The notes under the pieces are model-generated. The model had not been told where the DNA came from, ran no database searches, and was given only the letters and a program-made list of their open reading frames with translations. Both the position numbers and the translations under genes were made by a program. 23,511 bases of DNA from Lactifluus volemus (Eukaryota; Basidiomycota; Agaricomycetes; Russulales; Russulaceae), in assembly GCA_022376515.1 (NCBI GenBank), contig WTXI01000464.1, positions 1 to 23,511 on the forward strand. The letters run 5' to 3'. This document shows positions 19,748 to 23,511 of the stretch, in pieces. Every line of letters begins with the position of its first letter. Positions within the stretch are counted from its first letter, which is position 1.

Positions 19748-21332
19748 CTATGACCGCCGCAACTCCGAGTCACCCGACGTCGCCGTAGGTGAGCCCGAGT
19801 GACTACGTGTGCGTCGTTCCTCCGCGCGCAGCCGCGTCCGTTCCGTCGCTGCCTCGAGCTCGTCATCCTCCCCATCCTCCTCCTGCAGACGCTGCAGGCC
19901 GAGCTCATGCACGGAACCATTCGGTGCGTCCTCCTCGAACGCGTCGAAAAGTGGTGCGTTTGAGCTGAGCGTGCGCGAGCTGCGCCGCGCATGCCCAAAG
20001 TTGATCCCTGGCGTGGACGGGGCGGGCCAGCCGTCGATCGAGGGGCGGCCTTGGAGGGAGAGTCGCGGATGAAGGATACCGTTCTCGAGCGCGTGGTGAC
20101 CCGTTACTGCGGGTTTGCGCGAGAGCTCGAGGAGGTGCATGCCGATGAAGATGGTGATGAAGCCTGCGAGGAGAGAGATGGTATTCACGGGGTTGTCGGT
20201 GTTGATGCCTTGGAAGAGAATGAGGGACGCGACGATGGTGGCAGTTGAGAAGCAGACGTAGTACAGGGGGTTCACTCTGAATAGCTCAATGTGTGAGGGT
20301 CAGCAAGATGAGGAGGGCAACAAACGTACACGTTGGTGGAGAAAGTATCGAGAGCTTTATTGAAGTAATTCATTTGGACCATTATGCAGAAGGCTACCAC
20401 TAGTCCGAAAACATACGTGCTGACGTATACGAACTGATTGCTGCCGCCAAGGGTGAGCTTCACAGCAATGCCGAAGCCTTTAACTGCCATGATAGAGACT
20501 GAGCCAACAAGTGAACATATGGAAATGTACACAAGTGGTTTTGAGCGACCATACGTGGGCGCGACGCCGTAGACCATAATAAGCGTGAATACAAGCACGC
20601 AAAAGCAATACATCAAGAACCCTGTGCGTCATAAAACTGAGTAGAGCGCAACATGAAGGAATGGGAATGAAGAAGTACCAGGCTGAATGGCATATACTAA
20701 AATTTCGTCAACTGTTTGGATATCTTTATCGGCAGGTGCATGAAGCACGATAACTAATGAGCCTAGAAGACAAATGGTGCATCCGAGTCGGCCCAGATGC
20801 CCTAATTCCTCTTCCAAGAGGTATGAGGCGAGAATAGCGCTGCGTGACAGGTCAAAAAGTCGTTGCCTCGATGACATTACAACCTACGCACCCAATGATG
20901 ACACTCAATGAACCCAGAGGAGTAACCAATATTGGTGGAGCAAAAGAATAAGCAGCAAAATTTGCCACTGGCGAGAGTAGAGTGTCAAGCGTAATTCAAT
21001 CAAAAGAATCGAATGCAACGCACGTTCACCCAGGACCACTGGCAGCGAGTGACTGTGGGGTTAGGAATTGAAGTAGAAATGCAAAGCTAGGTGCTCACTC
21101 AGGGACATTCCTGCCCACCAGATGGGGTTTTTGAGGTATGAATGATCATCAGATGCTTGAGCATACGAACTCCCTCTATCTCCTGCGTCATTGAGACCCT
21201 GAGTGACGGGTAAATTTGGTCATCCGACTACGTGGGGGTTGTATGTACCTTTTTGGTGATTATAAAACTCGATCCGATTGCCACAGTACCTGAGACCGCT
21301 AGAGCGAGTCCGATGTACTTCTCTTCGAGCAT
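19748..21332 (-). CDS. NIPA-family magnesium transporter, 418 aa
   Basis: This is a multi-pass transporter of Mg2+ and related divalent cations in plasma or endosomal membranes. Exons on the minus strand: 21249-21332, 21099-21198, 21024-21038 (15 nt), 20892-20967, 20679-20839, 20330-20621 and 19748-20276. Introns are GT-AG and 50-60 bp, with all phases consistent. Family blocks seen are EKYIGLALA at the N-terminus, GSSFIITKK (20-28), NPIWWAGM, GELANFAAYSFAPPILVTPLG, SYLLEEELGHLGRLGC, IQTVDEILVYAIQPG (about 132-146) and NPLYYVCFSTATIVASLILFQG. The last 120 residues form a hydrophilic cytosolic tail rich in Arg, Ser and Glu with an acidic EEDGEDDELE run. The start is the ATG that gives MLEEKYIG. 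The gene appears intact and faces the aminopeptidase gene head to head. Confidence 0.95.
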
Positions 21333-21593
21333 GAAAGGTGGGAGGGAAAAGAGAGAGAGGTGTGACCCGGTGTGGTGAGTGTGTGCGAAGATTAGCTTTG
21401 TGGGCTGTGAACGCGTGAACCGGAGAGAGAGCCTCAGGGACAACGTCGCAGTCGCAGGGGTCAAATTTTACCTGTCAAAATCATCTAATCTAATCTCACT
21501 TTATTTTCATACTGTTCTACCACATTTTCTGTTGCTTTTACTGAGTATATCTATCGATTCAACAACAAAGAAGTCGAGACGCTTTCTGCTCAC
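21333..21593. promoter_or_regulatory. Divergent promoter region of NIPA and aminopeptidase P
   Basis: The 261 bp between the two start codons include a T/A-rich stretch near 21475-21545 on the aminopeptidase side. No certain TATA box is visible. Confidence 0.5.
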
Positions 21594-23511
21594 ATGCTCA
21601 TCACCGCTGTGCGCGTCTTTCAGCTCCGTCTTCCCACACAATCTATTCGCTTTCTAAGACCACCACGTTCATATCGCTCATTATCAACCATGGGCGCCAT
21701 AGGTACACAAACAGTCGACACGAGAGAAAGGCTTTCAGCCCTACGTAGTCTCATGGCTGACCGCAATATTGACGCATATATTGTGCCGAGTGAGGACCAG
21801 CGTAGGTGTTCTACCTGTCCGTTTCGAGAACCCAGCTCACACATTGTCTGCACATTTCCAGATTTCAGCGAGTATCCTGCAGAGTGCGATAAGCGTCGTG
21901 CATTCATCTCTGGGTTCAATGGCTCTGCTGGTTTGTCTCCTCAATGCCCTACGCAACTCTCGATTTTTGATCCCTTCAGCACTGGATCGTGACAAAGGAC
22001 AAAGCATATCTTTCACAGATGGACCTACTTCCTTCAGGCAGGGCAACAACTTGATACGTAAGTCGAAACAGTGCCAAGTTGAAGCCGACTTTTAAATCTC
22101 GGATACCCCCAGAAACTGGACGTTGATGAAGCAGGTCTGCCTGGGCGTTCTCACGTAATACCCTAGCAATATACCCTGAACCCGCAGCAGATGTACCTCT
22201 TGGCAAGAGTTTGTGATCAAGGCAAGCACGCACGTTTCTCGGTACAGGCACTGTATATCACACTTTGGTGTCTTAGAACATGGCCTCCCCCGCCCGTACG
22301 GGAATAGATCCCACATTGATCACTGCTTGTACGTCCACGTCGATCCTCTCGATCAGAACCTCATAGGCGTGTCCCAGCCGAAGACAAGTCCTTGACCGGA
22401 GTGGATCTCACATACAATGAGAATCTTGTCGATCTGGTCTGGGGCTCTGCGCGGCCTGCGCGCCCAAAGAACCCCGTCTTTACCCTCGATGTCAAGTATG
22501 CTGGCCAAAACTATGCGGACAAGCTCGCGCGAGTGCGTGAAGAGATGGAGAAGCAGAAAGCGCGCGCGCTTGTGGTGACGATGCTCGACGAAGTCGCTTG
22601 GCTGTTCAACTTGCGTGGTGCTGACATCGAATTTAATCCTGTTTTCTTTGGCTATGCAGTCGTCGCTGCCGATAGAACACGACCCAGGTCACTCAGGATG
22701 TGCTCTCGCACCTCGGGCAGGACGTTCAGCTCCGTCCGTACGACGCATTTATCCCCTACCTCAAGGACCTCGGAGCTGACCTCCAGGTACGTGGGTCACA
22801 CCAACTCTCGCATCAGCCTCTGATGTTCAGTTCCTGCCTTAGGATGGCCAGAAGGTTTTGATTGGTGATAAAACAAGTGTTGCAGTTGCTGTGGCGCTTG
22901 GACACACCTACACCAACATTGTGCGCTCGCCCGTTGCTGAGTTCAAGTCTATCAAAAATGCGACGGAGATCGAAGGTTTTCGTGCAAGTCACATCAGAGA
23001 TGGGTCAGCGCTCGTGCGATACTTTGCGTGGCTGGAGGAGCAACTGAATCAAGGAGTGGAGTTGTCGGAAAGCCAGGGCGCTGACCAGTTGGAAAAATTC
23101 CGTTCGTGAGTATCTCTACGCGTACCCACATCAGCCGACCAGTAGCGAGGCACCGTACTGACCGCGAGAGAGAATTGCCTTTATTCAAAGGCTTGTCGTT
23201 CACAACTATTTCCTCGACCGGGCCCAATGGAGGTGTGTAAAGTGTCCATGCAAGCCCTCTTGTCCTTAGAGCTTCGCGACAGCGATCATCCACTACTCAC
23301 CGGATCCAAATGATTGCGCTATCATCCGTAATGACCAAATATACTTATGTGACTCGGGTGGTCTGTTAGATTTGCTGTTCTCACCGCCTCTCATACTGAC
23401 AAGCTATTTTCAGGGCAATACATGGATGGTACGACTGACGTGACGCGCACACTGCACTTTGGCACTCCAACAGCAGAACAGCGCCGTTCGTTCACGCGCG
23501 TGCTTCAAGGA
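21594..23511 (+). CDS. Xaa-Pro aminopeptidase P (M24 family), 5' part, cut by window end, early frame breaks
   Basis: The enzyme removes N-terminal residues before proline and uses two metal ions. Exons read with confidence: 21594-21801, 21862-21930, 21980-22057, about 22392-22786, 22843-23105, 23171-23232, 23283-23360 and 23414 to beyond the edge. Motifs: [85 protein letters not shown] and [16 protein letters not shown], which holds the first metal-binding Asp pair. The ATG at 21594 adds 32 Arg-rich, acid-free residues like a mitochondrial leader. The ATG at 21690, in ACCATGG, gives the cytosolic form. Between about 21990 and 22390, and again near 22675, the family sequence is followed only by switching frame several times; most breaks are one base short in short repeats. 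Exons after 22680 are clean. It is either a damaged gene or a poorly called stretch. Confidence 0.8.

Noticed and set aside
19809..20248. Plus-strand Ser-rich and Glu-rich frames
   Set aside because: They are antisense to the cytosolic tail of the NIPA transporter, and their composition mirrors its codons.
1..23511. CRISPR arrays, tRNA or rRNA genes, intact transposons
   Set aside because: No regularly spaced direct repeats, no cloverleaf with an A-box and B-box, and no transposase or reverse transcriptase motifs could be found by eye.

Overview
The window looks like nuclear DNA of a filamentous basidiomycete, probably an agaricomycete. The genes carry many short GT-AG introns (mostly 47-65 bp), several micro-exons (9-20 nt), and divergent or tandem packing. 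A 37-residue metallothionein-like gene fits this as well. I cannot name the species.

Layout. (a) 1-6500 is an accessory, decayed region. It holds a Crinkler/RHS-like P-loop NTPase plus nuclease-like gene broken by one frameshift, then a shattered MOV10/SDE3-type RNA helicase. After that come about 3.5 kb with no convincing gene but with four unrelated, very good hairpins (4318-5440), an 18-bp tandem repeat and two short palindromes. (b) 6516-13629 is a gene-dense block, all on the minus strand. It contains an SLC33-type acetyl-CoA transporter (15 exons), a tiny metallothionein (3 exons) and a 1132-residue Arg/Ser/Asp-rich disordered protein (9 exons). (c) 13958-15103 is an intact UNC-50/GMH1 gene on the plus strand, divergent from the Arg/Ser-rich gene. 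(d) 15104-18080 is again decayed. It holds pieces of unidentified membrane-protein-like coding sequence and a second, degenerate UNC-50 fragment. (e) 18141-19459 is a secreted S1/P1 nuclease with one frame break in a G run. It converges on a NIPA-type magnesium transporter (minus strand, 7 exons, 19748-21332). (f) 21594-23511 is the 5' part of a Xaa-Pro aminopeptidase P gene, divergent from NIPA and cut by the window end. It has an apparent mitochondrial leader in front of a second in-frame ATG, and several one-base losses in its early exons.

The intact genes are housekeeping functions of membranes and metal handling: acetyl-CoA import into ER/Golgi, Golgi membrane trafficking, Mg transport and copper/zinc buffering. 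Nothing suggests a single pathway. All gene models were joined by hand by following reading frame, GT/AG borders and family motifs. For the intact genes every splice junction keeps the frame. I ran no database search.
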